Shown: piece by piece, positions 30,664 through 40,069 of the stretch
Layout: each line of letters starts with the position of its first letter
How positions within the stretch are numbered: the stretch's first letter is position 1
Assembly: GCA_051648365.1 (NCBI GenBank)
Contig: JBOFEZ010000127.1
Location: forward strand, 1 to 61,400
DNA: 61,400 nucleotides
Reading direction: 5' to 3'
Source of the DNA: JAGNZR01 sp051648365
GTDB lineage: Bacteria; Fusobacteriota; Fusobacteriia; Fusobacteriales; Fusobacteriaceae
Position numbers and translations under genes: made by a program
Notes under the pieces: generated by a model
Seen by the model: the letters and a program-made list of their open reading frames with translations, nothing else
Database searches by the model: none
Told to the model about the DNA's origin: nothing

Positions 30664-31361
30664 TTTGAAATTCCCCCTTTTTTTAATATCATAGTGGAGA
30701 AATATTCTACCTCTTCACTCTTCATATTAGCTATATCAGTATATATTTTTTGATTTTCTTTACCACAGTTGGAAACTATTACTGCATTATGGATATTTCC
30801 AGTACTCTCTAGCGCCTCTTTAAGCCTGTCAAAATTTTTAGAAAGTTTCATAAATACTATATTGTCTGCACTCGCGATCTCCTGTACCAGATTTAACTCA
30901 GGATTGAGAGAAATTATCTTTAGAGACTCCTCTCCCAAAGTAAGAGGTATACCTAAAAGTGAAGCCATATCTACAAATGTAGGTATTCCTGGGATACTTT
31001 CCATCTGAATGTTTGAATCTAGATGCTCCAGTATATATGAAAATGTACTGTATATCATTGGATCCCCAATTGTAAGGAATCCTACATTCTTACCTTGTGC
31101 CAATAGCTCTTCTATTATTTTTGCATTTCTTTTTCTAGATTCTATTCTTATATCCATATCCTTTACCATGGGAAACTCTAAGAAAACTTTTTCTATCTCT
31201 TCCTTTAAAAATTCTTTGGCTATACCATAGGCTGTACTACCTTCACCTGTTTTAGCTTCAGGAAGTATTACTACATCCAATTTCTTTAATACATTGACAG
31301 CTTTATATGTAAGCATAGAAGGGTCTCCCACTCCTACACCGATACCATAAAATTTATTCAT
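30642..31361 (-). CDS. cbiL: Cobalt-precorrin-2 C20-methyltransferase CbiL
   Basis: 239 residues. F-Y-G-I-G-V-G-V-G-D-P-S-M-L-T-Y-K-A is the family opening. F-L-T-I-G-D-P-M-I-Y-S-T-F and I-P-G-I-P-T-F follow. It transfers the SAM methyl group to C20 of cobalt-precorrin-2, the first methylation after cobalt insertion. It overlaps cbiT by 8 bp. Confidence 0.92.
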   Translation of the reverse strand: MNKFYGIGVGVGDPSMLTYKAVNVLKKLDVVILPEAKTGEGSTAYGIAKEFLKEEIEKVFLEFPMVKDMDIRIESRKRNAKIIEELLAQGKNVGFLTIGDPMIYSTFSYILEHLDSNIQMESIPGIPTFVDMASLLGIPLTLGEESLKIISLNPELNLVQEIASADNIVFMKLSKNFDRLKEALESTGNIHNAVIVSNCGKENQKIYTDIANMKSEEVEYFSTMILKKGGISKWKKFIS

Positions 31362-31932
31362 CCCCTTCTCCTTTTTTAGCTGAAATTATAAATATAGGAT
31401 TCTCTCCATACATCATAGTATACCCACCTACTTTTCTACCTCTGCTTACAGCTACATTACAAACCTCTATCTCGGCAAAGTTCAGTTCTTTTAGAAGAGA
31501 AAGAGCAGAATTTAAAGTTTCTAAGGCTATGGCATTGAGAACTATTATCCCGTTTTTTTCAGCATTTTTTAGAAAGTGGAGGAGTATCTCTCTCAGTGAA
31601 CCTGTAGAACCGCCTATAAACATTCTATTGTAACTTATTTCTGGAATCATTTCTGGTGCTCTTCCCTCTAGGAGAGTCAGATTGTTACAATGGAATTTTT
31701 CAATATTCTTTTTGATGAGGTCACAAGCTTTCTCTTCCTTCTCGACCGCATAGACTTTACCATCTCTGATATATGTTGAAGCTTCAACAGCTATGGATCC
31801 TGTTCCAGCTCCCACGTCAATCAATATTGAGTTATCATCCAATCTTAACTTACTTATTGAAACAGCCCGAACTTCCTGTTTTGTAATAGGAACGTCTCCA
31901 GTTATAAACTCTCTGTCATATATGTGTCCCAT
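31354..31932 (-). CDS. cbiT: Cobalt-precorrin-6B C15-methyltransferase (decarboxylating) CbiT
   Basis: 192 residues from ATG 31932, which follows AAGGGG and begins M-G-H-I-Y-D-R-E-F, the usual CbiT start. Extending the frame to 32010 would overlap cbiE by 73 bp. The SAM motif is L-I-D-V-G-A-G-T-G-S-I-A-V-E, then F-I-G-G-S-T-G-S. It methylates C15 and decarboxylates the C12 side chain together with CbiE. The two are separate genes here, not a CobL-like fusion. Confidence 0.9.
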   Translation of the reverse strand: MGHIYDREFITGDVPITKQEVRAVSISKLRLDDNSILIDVGAGTGSIAVEASTYIRDGKVYAVEKEEKACDLIKKNIEKFHCNNLTLLEGRAPEMIPEISYNRMFIGGSTGSLREILLHFLKNAEKNGIIVLNAIALETLNSALSLLKELNFAEIEVCNVAVSRGRKVGGYTMMYGENPIFIISAKKGEGDE

Positions 31933-31937
31933 ACTAT

Positions 31938-32558
31938 CTACCCCTTTTCTATAATCACAATATTCATGGAGAACTCCATGTGATTCTCGTAATCTTTTGC
32001 ATAAAACCAATATATTTTTTCATTTTCATAGGAGAGATTTTCTCCTACTCTAACTATTAAATCTCCTAAACCATTCTCTGTAAGTTTTTTTCCGATAGTA
32101 TGAGGTGTGTTCTCCTTATCGGTGAGAAGGACTACTCCTGATTGGCTAAACTCTAGAAGTTTTATATAGTCACAATCCCTTCCGTGGAGACTCATCAAAA
32201 GATAGCTGTGCCAGCATTTTTTTAGTTTAGCAAAAAGATACTGAAAAGATGTTATTCCAGGAATTACATCTATCTCTCTTCCCATAATATTACGATTTAT
32301 AAAATCCAGAAGACTATAAAATCCTGTATCCCCAGAAACTAAAATTGTAATCTCTTCATCTCTTTCCTCCAAAACTTCCAGAAGGTGGGTGAATTTTTTT
32401 AGAAGGTAGATTTCCTGTTTATCCAAAAGATTTTTTACAGAATCTATTAGCCTAGAATCTCCAATCAGAAGAGTTGAATTCTTTATAGCACGAACTCCCT
32501 CTTCGGTTAGATACTTTTCATTCCCAGGTCCAGCTCCCACAATATTAATTTTCTTCAA
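31938..32558 (-). CDS. cbiE: Cobalt-precorrin-7 C5-methyltransferase CbiE
   Basis: 206 residues. The opening I-N-I-V-G-A-G-P-G-N-E-K-Y-L-T is the methylase glycine loop. V-S-G-D-T-G-F-Y-S-L and V-I-P-G-I-T-S-F-Q-Y-L-F-A-K-L match CbiE. It methylates C5. Its stop lies 5 bp before the cbiT start, and its start overlaps cbiD by 14 bp. Confidence 0.9.
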   Translation of the reverse strand: MKKINIVGAGPGNEKYLTEEGVRAIKNSTLLIGDSRLIDSVKNLLDKQEIYLLKKFTHLLEVLEERDEEITILVSGDTGFYSLLDFINRNIMGREIDVIPGITSFQYLFAKLKKCWHSYLLMSLHGRDCDYIKLLEFSQSGVVLLTDKENTPHTIGKKLTENGLGDLIVRVGENLSYENEKIYWFYAKDYENHMEFSMNIVIIEKG

Positions 32559-33696
32559 TTATCTCACCTGCCATTTTATAAAAATCTCTGCTATATCCCA
32601 GAACCTCTCCACTGAAAGAAAAGAGTAGGGATTGACACTCTATCGCTCCACGTGTATATTCGGCACATTTGTCTGCTGTTTTTTGAGCCAGAAGTTCAAA
32701 AAGTTCTTTTTTTTCTATATAATTACAGGCTTCATCCACTGTATTTGAACTCAATACTTTTTTTATATTTTCTATCGGTTCTCCTACTAGAACTCCGTTG
32801 GCTGCCATTATCTCTAATCTTCCATCTGCCACTCTACTATGGGTTTGGAAGATTCCTCCTGCTACCTTGACTCCTTTACCTATATGTCCCACAAGAATGA
32901 CCCTTTTGAAACCAAGTTCTGTGGCAGAATCCAACATAAAACCTATAAAATTACTGATTACTACCATACGGTTGCTGTTTATTCCCATGGAATTGCAGAA
33001 TCTTTCCCCGTAGTTCCCAAATACAAAAACTACCCAATCCTTTTCCCAGTTTTCCCTTATTACTTTAAGTTCTACGTAGAGAGATTTTTTCCAAGCCTCT
33101 TCACTCATGGGCTTTACTATCCCCGTGGTTCCCAATATGGATATTCCTCCCAGTATTCCAAGTTTACTGTTGAGAGTTTTTTTACCCCGTTCAATTCCCT
33201 CTGGAACAAATATTTTCACAAGAATCTTTTTAGAAATTTCCATTTTGTTTTCTGAATTTAAAACTGAAACCACAGCCTGGGTAATCATCTCCAGTGGTCC
33301 TGGATTTATGGCATATTTTCCAACCTCAGACTGGATACCTTTTCGAGTTACTATCCCGACTCCTCTTCCTCCTGTTATAAGTAAAGAATCATCTAATTTT
33401 AAATTCCCTTTTTTGAGATCCCTCTCTTGGAACTCCTCTACCAGAGTCACTCTTGCACAAATTACTATTCCATTGGTTACATCGGGGTCATCCCCTGCAA
33501 ACTTTATAACTGAGGCTCTAACACCTCTGCTATCCAACGTTATAGAATTTATAGGAATAGTCATCTCTTTTCCATTGAGACTTTTCAGAAAAACAGAATC
33601 TGGCTTATCCCCATGTAATAGATAAGTCAGTGCAGCCTTTGTAGCTCCGGCAGCACAGCTTCCAGTTGTGTATCCTGTTCTCAGTTTTTTTTCCAT
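32545..33696 (-). CDS. cbiD: Cobalt-precorrin-5B C1-methyltransferase CbiD
   Basis: 383 residues. L-R-T-G-Y-T-T-G-S-C-A-A-G-A-T-K-A-A is the diagnostic N-terminus. G-R-G-V-G-I-V-T-R-K-G, A-I-N-P-G-P and G-T-T-G-I-V-K-P-M-S-E are further CbiD signatures. It methylates C1 in the anaerobic pathway and has no counterpart in the aerobic route. The start codon overlaps the cbiC stop (TAATG). Confidence 0.94.
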   Translation of the reverse strand: MEKKLRTGYTTGSCAAGATKAALTYLLHGDKPDSVFLKSLNGKEMTIPINSITLDSRGVRASVIKFAGDDPDVTNGIVICARVTLVEEFQERDLKKGNLKLDDSLLITGGRGVGIVTRKGIQSEVGKYAINPGPLEMITQAVVSVLNSENKMEISKKILVKIFVPEGIERGKKTLNSKLGILGGISILGTTGIVKPMSEEAWKKSLYVELKVIRENWEKDWVVFVFGNYGERFCNSMGINSNRMVVISNFIGFMLDSATELGFKRVILVGHIGKGVKVAGGIFQTHSRVADGRLEIMAANGVLVGEPIENIKKVLSSNTVDEACNYIEKKELFELLAQKTADKCAEYTRGAIECQSLLFSFSGEVLGYSRDFYKMAGEIIEEN

Positions 33697-34340
33697 TAAA
33701 ACCCTTCTCTTTTATGAATCTGATAAAGTATTCCATGAAGTATAGCTACAGCTACCGTGCTTCCTCCTTTTCTACCTTCAACAGTTATATAAGGAATATC
33801 AGAATCTAGGAATATCTCCTTAGATTCTGAGGCTCCTACAAATCCTACAGGAACACCCACGATAAGAGCTGGTTTCTCTATTTTCCCCTCTTCAATAAGT
33901 TCTTTTAATCTGAAAAGTGCCGTAGGTGCATTTCCAATCAGAAAAATCTTTGTATTAGGAGATTCTGAACCTTTTTCCATTCCAACTATGGATCTTGTCA
34001 CTCCACGCTCTTTTGCAATTTTCATAACTTCAGAGTCTGAAACAAGAGAGTAAGCACGAATCCCATATTTTTCTAAAGATTTTTTACTGAGTCCGTTCGC
34101 TATCATCTGAGTATCACAATAGATATCATACCCATTTTCTAGGGCTTCCATACCTTTTTCTACTGCCCCTGAACTGAATTTTAAAAGATCAGCATACTCA
34201 AAATCTGCTGTGGTATGTATAACTCTTTTTATTACAGTGGTAATAGATTCTGGAAGATGATTTATCTTATCTCCTAACTCCTCTGATATTATCTCAAAAC
34301 TTCTCTTTTCAATATTTTCAGGTATCTTGATATACTCCAT
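33696..34340 (-). CDS. cbiC: Cobalt-precorrin-8 methylmutase CbiC
   Basis: 214 residues. Family motifs are R-V-I-H-T-T-A-D-F-E-Y (about 40-50, with the catalytic His), D-T-Q-M-I-A-N-G-L, I-G-N-A-P-T-A-L and V-G-V-P-V-G-F-V-G-A-S-E-S-K. It shifts the methyl group from C11 to C12, giving cobyrinic acid. It lies 3 bp after the cbiA gene. Confidence 0.94.
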   Translation of the reverse strand: MEYIKIPENIEKRSFEIISEELGDKINHLPESITTVIKRVIHTTADFEYADLLKFSSGAVEKGMEALENGYDIYCDTQMIANGLSKKSLEKYGIRAYSLVSDSEVMKIAKERGVTRSIVGMEKGSESPNTKIFLIGNAPTALFRLKELIEEGKIEKPALIVGVPVGFVGASESKEIFLDSDIPYITVEGRKGGSTVAVAILHGILYQIHKREGF

Positions 34341-34343
34341 TCT

Positions 34344-35678
34344 CTATTCTCCTTTTATTTTTGCTAAAAGATTTTCTAAAATCTCCATACTTCCAAAAAA
34401 ATGAAGATGTGGATATCCTGCAATAAAATTATTATGGCTATATCCACATTTCCACTCTCTTCCATCAGCTTTTGTCAGCAGGTATTTCAATTCCATCTTT
34501 CCAGCTTCTGTTATTTTTGAATAATGAAACTCATGAGCCTTACCGAATTTTCCATCCATGGAGAGGTTTACATATCCAAATCTACCTATATCCAACCTTT
34601 TCCCCATAGTGATTTTACAGTCGGCCAATCCACAAAGTTCCACGTACTCTCCATCCAAAGTTTCCACTCCTTCTGAAAGGTACATAAATCCTCCGCACTC
34701 TCCAAGTATTGTTTTCCCGGATTTCTGAAATTCTCTTACAGATTCTATCATGCTTTGATTCCTGTTCAGTTCTTTAAGATAATTTTCAGGATATCCACCA
34801 CCAAAATAAAGAAAGTCTACATCGGGAACTCTTCTATCTCCGATAGGAGAAAATTCCACTATCTCTATTCCTAATTTTTCCAAGAGTTCAAGGTTATCCT
34901 GATAATAGAATGAGAAAGCTCGGTCTTTAGCTACTCCAACTTTTAACCCCTGATACCGGTTCGAATACTCCTGGAAGAGAGAGACTTCACGGAGTTTTTT
35001 CTCCTCTCTATTTTCCAATTGAGATATTTTTTTAATTCCGTCTAAATCTATTGTTTCTCTCATAGATTGGGCGATGGAATCTATTTTATCTTTTAAGCTT
35101 TCTACCTCTTCAGCTTGAAGTAATCCCAAATGTCTGCTCTCTATATCAAAAAACGAATCTTTTTTTAGGTATCCTAGACAAGGTATCCCTGTATATTTCT
35201 CTATGGCTTCCTTATAAAGGTTATATGTTTTTATTGAAGAGACCTTGTTTATTATGACTCCGGCTATATTCACCCGAGGATCAAAAATTTTATATCCCAA
35301 AACTTGAGCCCCTATACTGGTTCCCTTTCCCCCCCCATCTACAACTAGAATTACAGGAAGTTCTAAAACTCTGGAAAGATGGGCTGCACTATAATTATCT
35401 AAGGAATTATCGATTCCGTCATATAGACCCATAGCACCCTCTATTACAGAAAACTCTCCAGCATGCTTGTAAAAGCTATATTTGACTCCCTCTTCCCCCA
35501 TAAGGAAAAGATCCAGGTTGTAACTTTTTTTTCCAGTTACAACCTGGTGAAAAGTGGGATCTATAAAATCTGGTCCAGATTTAAAAGGGGATATCTCCCC
35601 CAAAACTTTCATTAGTCCCATGGAAACAGTAGTTTTACCTACTCCGCTACTAACTCCTGCTAGCAGGAAGCCTCTCAC
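34344..35678 (-). CDS. cbiA: Cobyrinic acid a,c-diamide synthase CbiA
   Basis: 444 residues. An N-terminal P-loop, G-V-S-S-G-V-G-K-T-T (about 8-17), is followed by the C-terminal class I glutamine amidotransferase domain. That domain has F-G-G-G-Y-P-E, the catalytic Cys in G-E-C-G-G-F-M-Y and a late G-Y-P-H-L-H-F-F segment. It amidates the a and c side chains using Gln and ATP. Its ATG overlaps the cbiX stop by 4 bp. Confidence 0.93.
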   Translation of the reverse strand: MRGFLLAGVSSGVGKTTVSMGLMKVLGEISPFKSGPDFIDPTFHQVVTGKKSYNLDLFLMGEEGVKYSFYKHAGEFSVIEGAMGLYDGIDNSLDNYSAAHLSRVLELPVILVVDGGGKGTSIGAQVLGYKIFDPRVNIAGVIINKVSSIKTYNLYKEAIEKYTGIPCLGYLKKDSFFDIESRHLGLLQAEEVESLKDKIDSIAQSMRETIDLDGIKKISQLENREEKKLREVSLFQEYSNRYQGLKVGVAKDRAFSFYYQDNLELLEKLGIEIVEFSPIGDRRVPDVDFLYFGGGYPENYLKELNRNQSMIESVREFQKSGKTILGECGGFMYLSEGVETLDGEYVELCGLADCKITMGKRLDIGRFGYVNLSMDGKFGKAHEFHYSKITEAGKMELKYLLTKADGREWKCGYSHNNFIAGYPHLHFFGSMEILENLLAKIKGE

Positions 35679-36043
35679 GATATTTCACTTACTCTTTCTA
35701 CTAAAATATCAGCCATTGATTTATGGGCTCCTATAGCTTTTCCTAATTTGAAATTGATATTTGGATACTGTGCTTTCATATCTTCTAAAATCTCAGGAAT
35801 ATCTTCTTTTATATGAATTCCAGAATAAAGAAAATATGGAACAACTTTTATTGTTTTAGTTTTAGGTTGCTCTGTTAAAATATTTCCGATAACAGTCGGA
35901 ATATTAGGAGTGGCATTTTCCATATGTGCACCTCTTACTAACTCTTCACCTAATTTGCTATCTACCATCTTTATTACATTCTCAAAGTCTGATTGTGCTT
36001 GAGAACTTCTACTTCCATGACCTACTATTAATATTGCTTCCAT
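35675..36043 (-). CDS. cbiX: Small sirohydrochlorin cobaltochelatase CbiX(S)
   Basis: 122 residues, the half-size ancestral form of the chelatase, expected to act as a homodimer. Both metal-site histidines are seen: H9 in V-G-H-G-S-R and H77 in Y-S-G-I-H-I-K-E-D-I. It inserts cobalt into sirohydrochlorin, starting the anaerobic route. It overlaps the end of cobD by 35 bp. Confidence 0.92.
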   Translation of the reverse strand: MEAILIVGHGSRSSQAQSDFENVIKMVDSKLGEELVRGAHMENATPNIPTVIGNILTEQPKTKTIKVVPYFLYSGIHIKEDIPEILEDMKAQYPNINFKLGKAIGAHKSMADILVERVSEIS

Positions 36044-37106
36044 CTGTTACCTCCTGAATTTTTTCTATTATTTTCCTATTGTTTTCTCTATTTTTTATTG
36101 CAAGCCTTACAAAGCTATTATCTAAAAATCTAAAATTTGATGCATCTCTCACTAAAATATCCCCTTCTAACATCTTTTTTCTGAATTCTTCAGAAGTGAT
36201 ATTAAGAAGTTTGAGAAGTATAAAATTTGTTGCTGTTTTATAGACCTTGAGATTACTATTTTTTTGGAGTTCCTTGTAAAACCATTCTTTCTCTTCAGTA
36301 ATCCAAAGATAAGTTTTCTCTATATACTCCTTGTCCCAAGGCAAGGTTTTCCCCCCAAGTTCTGCAAAACTATTTATGCTCCAAGGTTCTCTCAGATTAT
36401 CTATTTTTTTCAGAAGCTCCCTATCAAAGCTTATACCATAACCTAATCTCAAACCTGGAATTCCGAAAAATTTGGTAAAAGCTCTGAGGATAAATATGTT
36501 TTTATTTTTAAGAAGTGAAGCAGAGAGATTCTCCCAACCTTCTATAAACTCTATAAAACACTCATCTATAAAAAGTTTTTTACCTCTTGCTAGGAGTTCC
36601 TTATTCAGTTCCTCAATTTCGTTAAGAGGTATAAATTTTCCCGTTGGATTATTTGGATTACAGAGTATAACTAGCTCTTCATCCCCCAGTTCACTCAGAA
36701 CTCTCTCCCTGTCCAATCTGAAATCCTCACCCTCATAGAGTTCATGGTAAGTCACTCTGCAATCTATATTTTTAAGTGCTCTCTCATACTCTGCAAAGGT
36801 AGGAGAGATTATCATGGCACTTTTCGGAGATAGAGCTTTCATGTATAGAAATAAAACTTCTACTGCTCCGTTTCCTACAACAACTTCATCGGAATCCACC
36901 CCGTTGAACTTCCCAATATTTTTCCGAAGTTCCAGATAGTTTACATCGGGATATTTTTCTAAAAGATGAAAGTTTTCCATAATATTTTTTTTAAGATTAG
37001 AGCTCACACCCAAAGGATTTATGTTTGAACTGTAATCTAAAATTTTATTTTTTTTTTCGGTATCAAAACCGTAAATATCTCCTCCGTGGAGTTTTTTATT
37101 TTCCAT
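36009..37106 (-). CDS. cobD: L-threonine-O-3-phosphate decarboxylase CobD
   Basis: 365 residues with the class II aminotransferase fold shared with HisC. H-G-G-D-I-Y-G opens the protein and Y-S-S-N-I-N-P-L-G is the CobD-specific segment. C-N-P-N-N-P-T-G-K and the PLP lysine in A-F-T-K-F-F-G-I-P-G-L-R-L-G-Y follow. It makes (R)-1-aminopropan-2-ol phosphate for the nucleotide loop. The position between cbiB and cbiX rules in CobD over HisC. It carries no extra domain. Confidence 0.9.
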   Translation of the reverse strand: MENKKLHGGDIYGFDTEKKNKILDYSSNINPLGVSSNLKKNIMENFHLLEKYPDVNYLELRKNIGKFNGVDSDEVVVGNGAVEVLFLYMKALSPKSAMIISPTFAEYERALKNIDCRVTYHELYEGEDFRLDRERVLSELGDEELVILCNPNNPTGKFIPLNEIEELNKELLARGKKLFIDECFIEFIEGWENLSASLLKNKNIFILRAFTKFFGIPGLRLGYGISFDRELLKKIDNLREPWSINSFAELGGKTLPWDKEYIEKTYLWITEEKEWFYKELQKNSNLKVYKTATNFILLKLLNITSEEFRKKMLEGDILVRDASNFRFLDNSFVRLAIKNRENNRKIIEKIQEVTDGSNINSRSWK

Positions 37107-37110
37107 AGTT

Positions 37111-38070
37111 TTAAATTTTTCCCCCTATAAGATAAGCAAGTCCCAGAAAAAAAAGTAGAGCTACTGCTGAACTTCCGTATAGAAGATTACAGCATCTTTT
37201 GATATCTTCTCTAGTGAGGTCTCGCACTCTATCCCCTATTGTAGGTTTTTCAAAAAATTTTCCAAAGTAACTTGTTCCTCCTCCAAACTGGACTCCCAAG
37301 GCTCCTGCAAAAGCTGATTCAGGATTCCCTGAATTCGGGCTACTGTGATTACTTCTATCTCGAAAAAAAATTCTCCAAGACGATTTGTAGTCCATTCTCA
37401 TCAGCATTCCGGCTACCGGAATAAGAAATCCCCCAGCTAGACGAGCTGGAATAAAATTCAGAAGATCATCAAATTTCGCTGAAAACATTCCAAAATCTAT
37501 ATATCTATCGTTTTTGTATCCCACCATGGAATCCAGAGTATTTACTGCTTTATATGACATGGCAAGTGGAAGTGCTAAAGTTATTCCTCCCACTGTGATA
37601 AAACTTCCTAAAAAAGCATAGAACATGGGTGCTATAACTCCATCCACAGAGTTTTCACTTATTGTTTCCAGTGTCCCTCTTATTATCTGATTTTCATCTA
37701 GAGTGCCTGTGTCTCTGCTCACCAGATATGAAAGTTCTTTTCTGGCTAGAGCTATATCGTCTTTTTCCAAGATTCCATACACTCTTTTTCCCTCATCTCC
37801 CAAACATCTTGTTGCCAGGGTAGTGTAAAGCAGAATAATTTCAGCGAAAGTTCCCAATTTTGCCAGAAAAAAACTCACAATAAAAGTTGTTCCAAGAACC
37901 GATAGGAGAAGTAAGCCTCCTGCAATTTTTTTATTACAGAATTTATAGAGAACTTTTTCAGAAAATGTTATAAGTTTACCGATAACTCTTATGGGATGAA
38001 AACTGTAGTTAGGATCTCCCAATAGGAGGTCTATCCCATATACAAGGGGATATATTTTTATAAAATTCAT
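37111..38070 (-). CDS. cbiB: Adenosylcobinamide-phosphate synthase CbiB
   Basis: 319 residues, an inner-membrane protein with several helices. D-L-L-L-G-D-P-N-Y-S-F-H-P-I-R-V-I-G is the diagnostic start; S-R-D-T-G-T-L-D and T-L-E-T-I-S-E-N-S-V-D-G-V are conserved loops. It joins aminopropanol phosphate to adenosylcobyric acid. It overlaps cbiP by 4 bp. Confidence 0.93.
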   Translation of the reverse strand: MNFIKIYPLVYGIDLLLGDPNYSFHPIRVIGKLITFSEKVLYKFCNKKIAGGLLLLSVLGTTFIVSFFLAKLGTFAEIILLYTTLATRCLGDEGKRVYGILEKDDIALARKELSYLVSRDTGTLDENQIIRGTLETISENSVDGVIAPMFYAFLGSFITVGGITLALPLAMSYKAVNTLDSMVGYKNDRYIDFGMFSAKFDDLLNFIPARLAGGFLIPVAGMLMRMDYKSSWRIFFRDRSNHSSPNSGNPESAFAGALGVQFGGGTSYFGKFFEKPTIGDRVRDLTREDIKRCCNLLYGSSAVALLFFLGLAYLIGGKI

Positions 38071-39542
38071 CTCTCAATCTCCATAATTTCGTAGAGCTTA
38101 TCCATCATGATATTTTCTCTTAGAAGAGTTTCTAATTTATCCAGCTCTCTCTCTCTATATTGGCTGAAAGAAAGTGAACCTTGGATCTGCTCCATCCCCT
38201 TTTTTTCTCTCAGGTTATTGAGAACTCTGTCTATAAATTCTTTGTTGTCAAAAATACCATGCACATATGTGGCGAAAATATTCCCATGAGATACAGAGGT
38301 TACAAAATCTCCCTTAGGTGTCTTTGTTACTCCCTGATGAATCTCATATCCTTCAATCTCTATACCCTCAAGATTTTCAAAGAACCCTTTCATATTTTCC
38401 AGCTTCCCGCTGTACTGTTTTGTGTTTTTCTCTTTTTCCATTACTGTTTCAAGGTTGAGAAGTCCCATTCCTGGAAGCTCTGGAAGACTTGATTCTATCT
38501 GATAAGGATCTTTTATTCTGTCTCCCAGCATCTGAAGTCCTCCACAGATACCTATTATAGGAGTTCCTTTTCTAGAAGATTTTATTATCTCTTTTATTAT
38601 CCCTTTATCATGGAGATCTTTTAGGTCTTCAATGGTATTTTTTGACCCTGGAATAATGATGAGGTCCTCATCTCCGATTTGAGATGCTTGGGTAACATAG
38701 TTTAGTGAGACATCCTCGTAGATATTGAAAGGATCAAAATCGTTGAAGTTGGATATACGCATATTTTTTATTACGGATACTTTTATAGCTCCCTCTTTGT
38801 CTCTCTTCTGGAACTTGGCACTCAGTCCATCTTCATCTTCAATATCCAGTTCTGCATAGGGAATAACTCCTATGACAGGTATACCTATCATTTTTTCAAG
38901 TTTTGCTAGTCCCGGACGTAGTACCTCAATATCTCCACGGAACTTATTTATTATTACCCCACGGAGGATTTTTCTTTCGTTCTCAGGTAGGAGCATAACT
39001 GTTCCCAGGACTGAGGCAAAAACTCCTCCACGGTCTATATCAGCCACAAGAACGGCTGGTGCTCCAACCATCTCTGCCATTCCCATATTTACAATATCGT
39101 CATCTACAAGGTTTATTTCAACAGGACTTCCTGCACCTTCCATAATACATACTTCGAATCTATCTCTTATATTTTTTTCATAGAGTGCCAATATCTCACC
39201 TTTTAAAGTGGACTTGAATTCTGAATAGTCAAACCATCCCATATTTCCTATGGATTTTCCATTGAGGATTACCTGACTTTTTCTCTCTCCTGTTGGTTTA
39301 AGAAGTATGGGATTCATAAAAGATTGAGGTTCTAATCCGCAAGCGATAGCTTGTACCACCTGTGCTCTTCCCATCTCATGTCCCTCACTCGTTATAAATG
39401 AATTTAGTGCCATGTTTTGTGATTTGAAAGGCACTGTGGAGAAGCCATCTTTATAGAATATTCTTGCAAGACCTGCCACTGTAAGACTTTTCCCAGCTCC
39501 AGATGAAGTCCCGACTACCATCAAATTCTTATGTTTTTTCAT
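38067..39542 (-). CDS. cbiP: Cobyric acid synthase CbiP
   Basis: 491 residues. The N-terminal ATPase domain has V-G-T-S-S-G-A-G-K-S (about 10-19), F-K-S-Q-N-M-A-L-N-S and M-E-G-A-G-S-P. The C-terminal amidotransferase domain has G-I-C-G-G-L-Q-M-L-G and Y-V-H-G-I-F-D. It amidates the b, d, e and g side chains. It is the first gene of the 14-gene cobalamin operon, directly after the riboswitch leader. Confidence 0.94.
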   Translation of the reverse strand: MKKHKNLMVVGTSSGAGKSLTVAGLARIFYKDGFSTVPFKSQNMALNSFITSEGHEMGRAQVVQAIACGLEPQSFMNPILLKPTGERKSQVILNGKSIGNMGWFDYSEFKSTLKGEILALYEKNIRDRFEVCIMEGAGSPVEINLVDDDIVNMGMAEMVGAPAVLVADIDRGGVFASVLGTVMLLPENERKILRGVIINKFRGDIEVLRPGLAKLEKMIGIPVIGVIPYAELDIEDEDGLSAKFQKRDKEGAIKVSVIKNMRISNFNDFDPFNIYEDVSLNYVTQASQIGDEDLIIIPGSKNTIEDLKDLHDKGIIKEIIKSSRKGTPIIGICGGLQMLGDRIKDPYQIESSLPELPGMGLLNLETVMEKEKNTKQYSGKLENMKGFFENLEGIEIEGYEIHQGVTKTPKGDFVTSVSHGNIFATYVHGIFDNKEFIDRVLNNLREKKGMEQIQGSLSFSQYRERELDKLETLLRENIMMDKLYEIMEIER

Positions 39543-39571
39543 TTTTTATCTCCTTCTGATATAAAAAAATT

Positions 39572-39644
39572 CCAAATAAAAAACCCACCATATCGTGTTT
39601 TAGCTAAAAGGCAAAACCTTTGCTATGAACATACCGTAGGTGGG
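39572..39644 (-). terminator. Riboswitch expression-platform terminator
   Basis: On the minus strand CCCACC (39644-39639) pairs with GGTGGG (39589-39584) across an internal A/T-rich hairpin, then TTTTTTATTT. It sits between the cobalamin aptamer and cbiP, as expected for transcription attenuation. Confidence 0.75.
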
Positions 39645-39689
39645 CAGATATTGACACAATAAATTTCAATATAAAAATTTCTTACACTT

Positions 39690-39865
39690 TCGTCCTCGCG
39701 AAATTTGTAGAATCCGGTAGTTCATGGCAGTTCTCCTGACTTAGAATCATCTTACTCCCAACCCTTCCCAAAAAATCCCTAAAATTTTTCAGTGGTTTTG
39801 CTGGTTTCATCCTCATTACAGTGGCGGGACCGTATAGGAATTACACCTATTTTTCTTTTAATCAA
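39690..39865 (-). promoter_or_regulatory. Cobalamin (B12) riboswitch aptamer
   Basis: Read on the minus strand: AGGTGTAATTCC, then GGTCCCGCCACTG (the B12-box core, about 39821-39833), a variable arm, AGTCAGGAGAACTGCC (about 39726-39741) and a 3' arm near 39690-39710. These are the conserved blocks of the AdoCbl riboswitch. It lies between the cbiP start and the divergent ABC importer and would switch off the cbi operon when B12 is plentiful. Confidence 0.92.
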
Positions 39866-40015
39866 ACAATGTTCGAACCATTTACTAAGCTATTCAATTT
39901 AAAACAAATCATATCATACTAAATTCTTTCGGTCAACTTTTTTATACTATGTTATATAAAATATAAAATATGGAATCTTCTGCCATATATAATATCAAAA
40001 TTTATTTTTTTTAAT

Positions 40016-40044
40016 TTGACAGCGTTGAAAACAAATGCTAAACT
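40016..40044 (+). promoter_or_regulatory. Promoter of the btuCDF-type operon
   Basis: TTGACA (40016-40021), a 17-bp spacer and TAAACT (40039-40044). The predicted start is near 40051, leaving only about 20 nt of leader before the ATG at 40070. AAGGAGG lies at 40060-40066. Confidence 0.7.
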
Positions 40045-40069
40045 TTTCCTATGATAATGAAGGAGGAAA

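Noticed and set aside
32652..33625. Several plus-strand ORFs opposite cbiD (up to 172 residues)
   Set aside because: They lack ribosome binding sites and lie opposite a clear CbiD gene in a tightly packed operon.
40045..40069. A second cobalamin riboswitch for the importer operon
   Set aside because: Only about 20 nt separate the predicted transcription start from the start codon, and no B12-box is seen on the plus strand.
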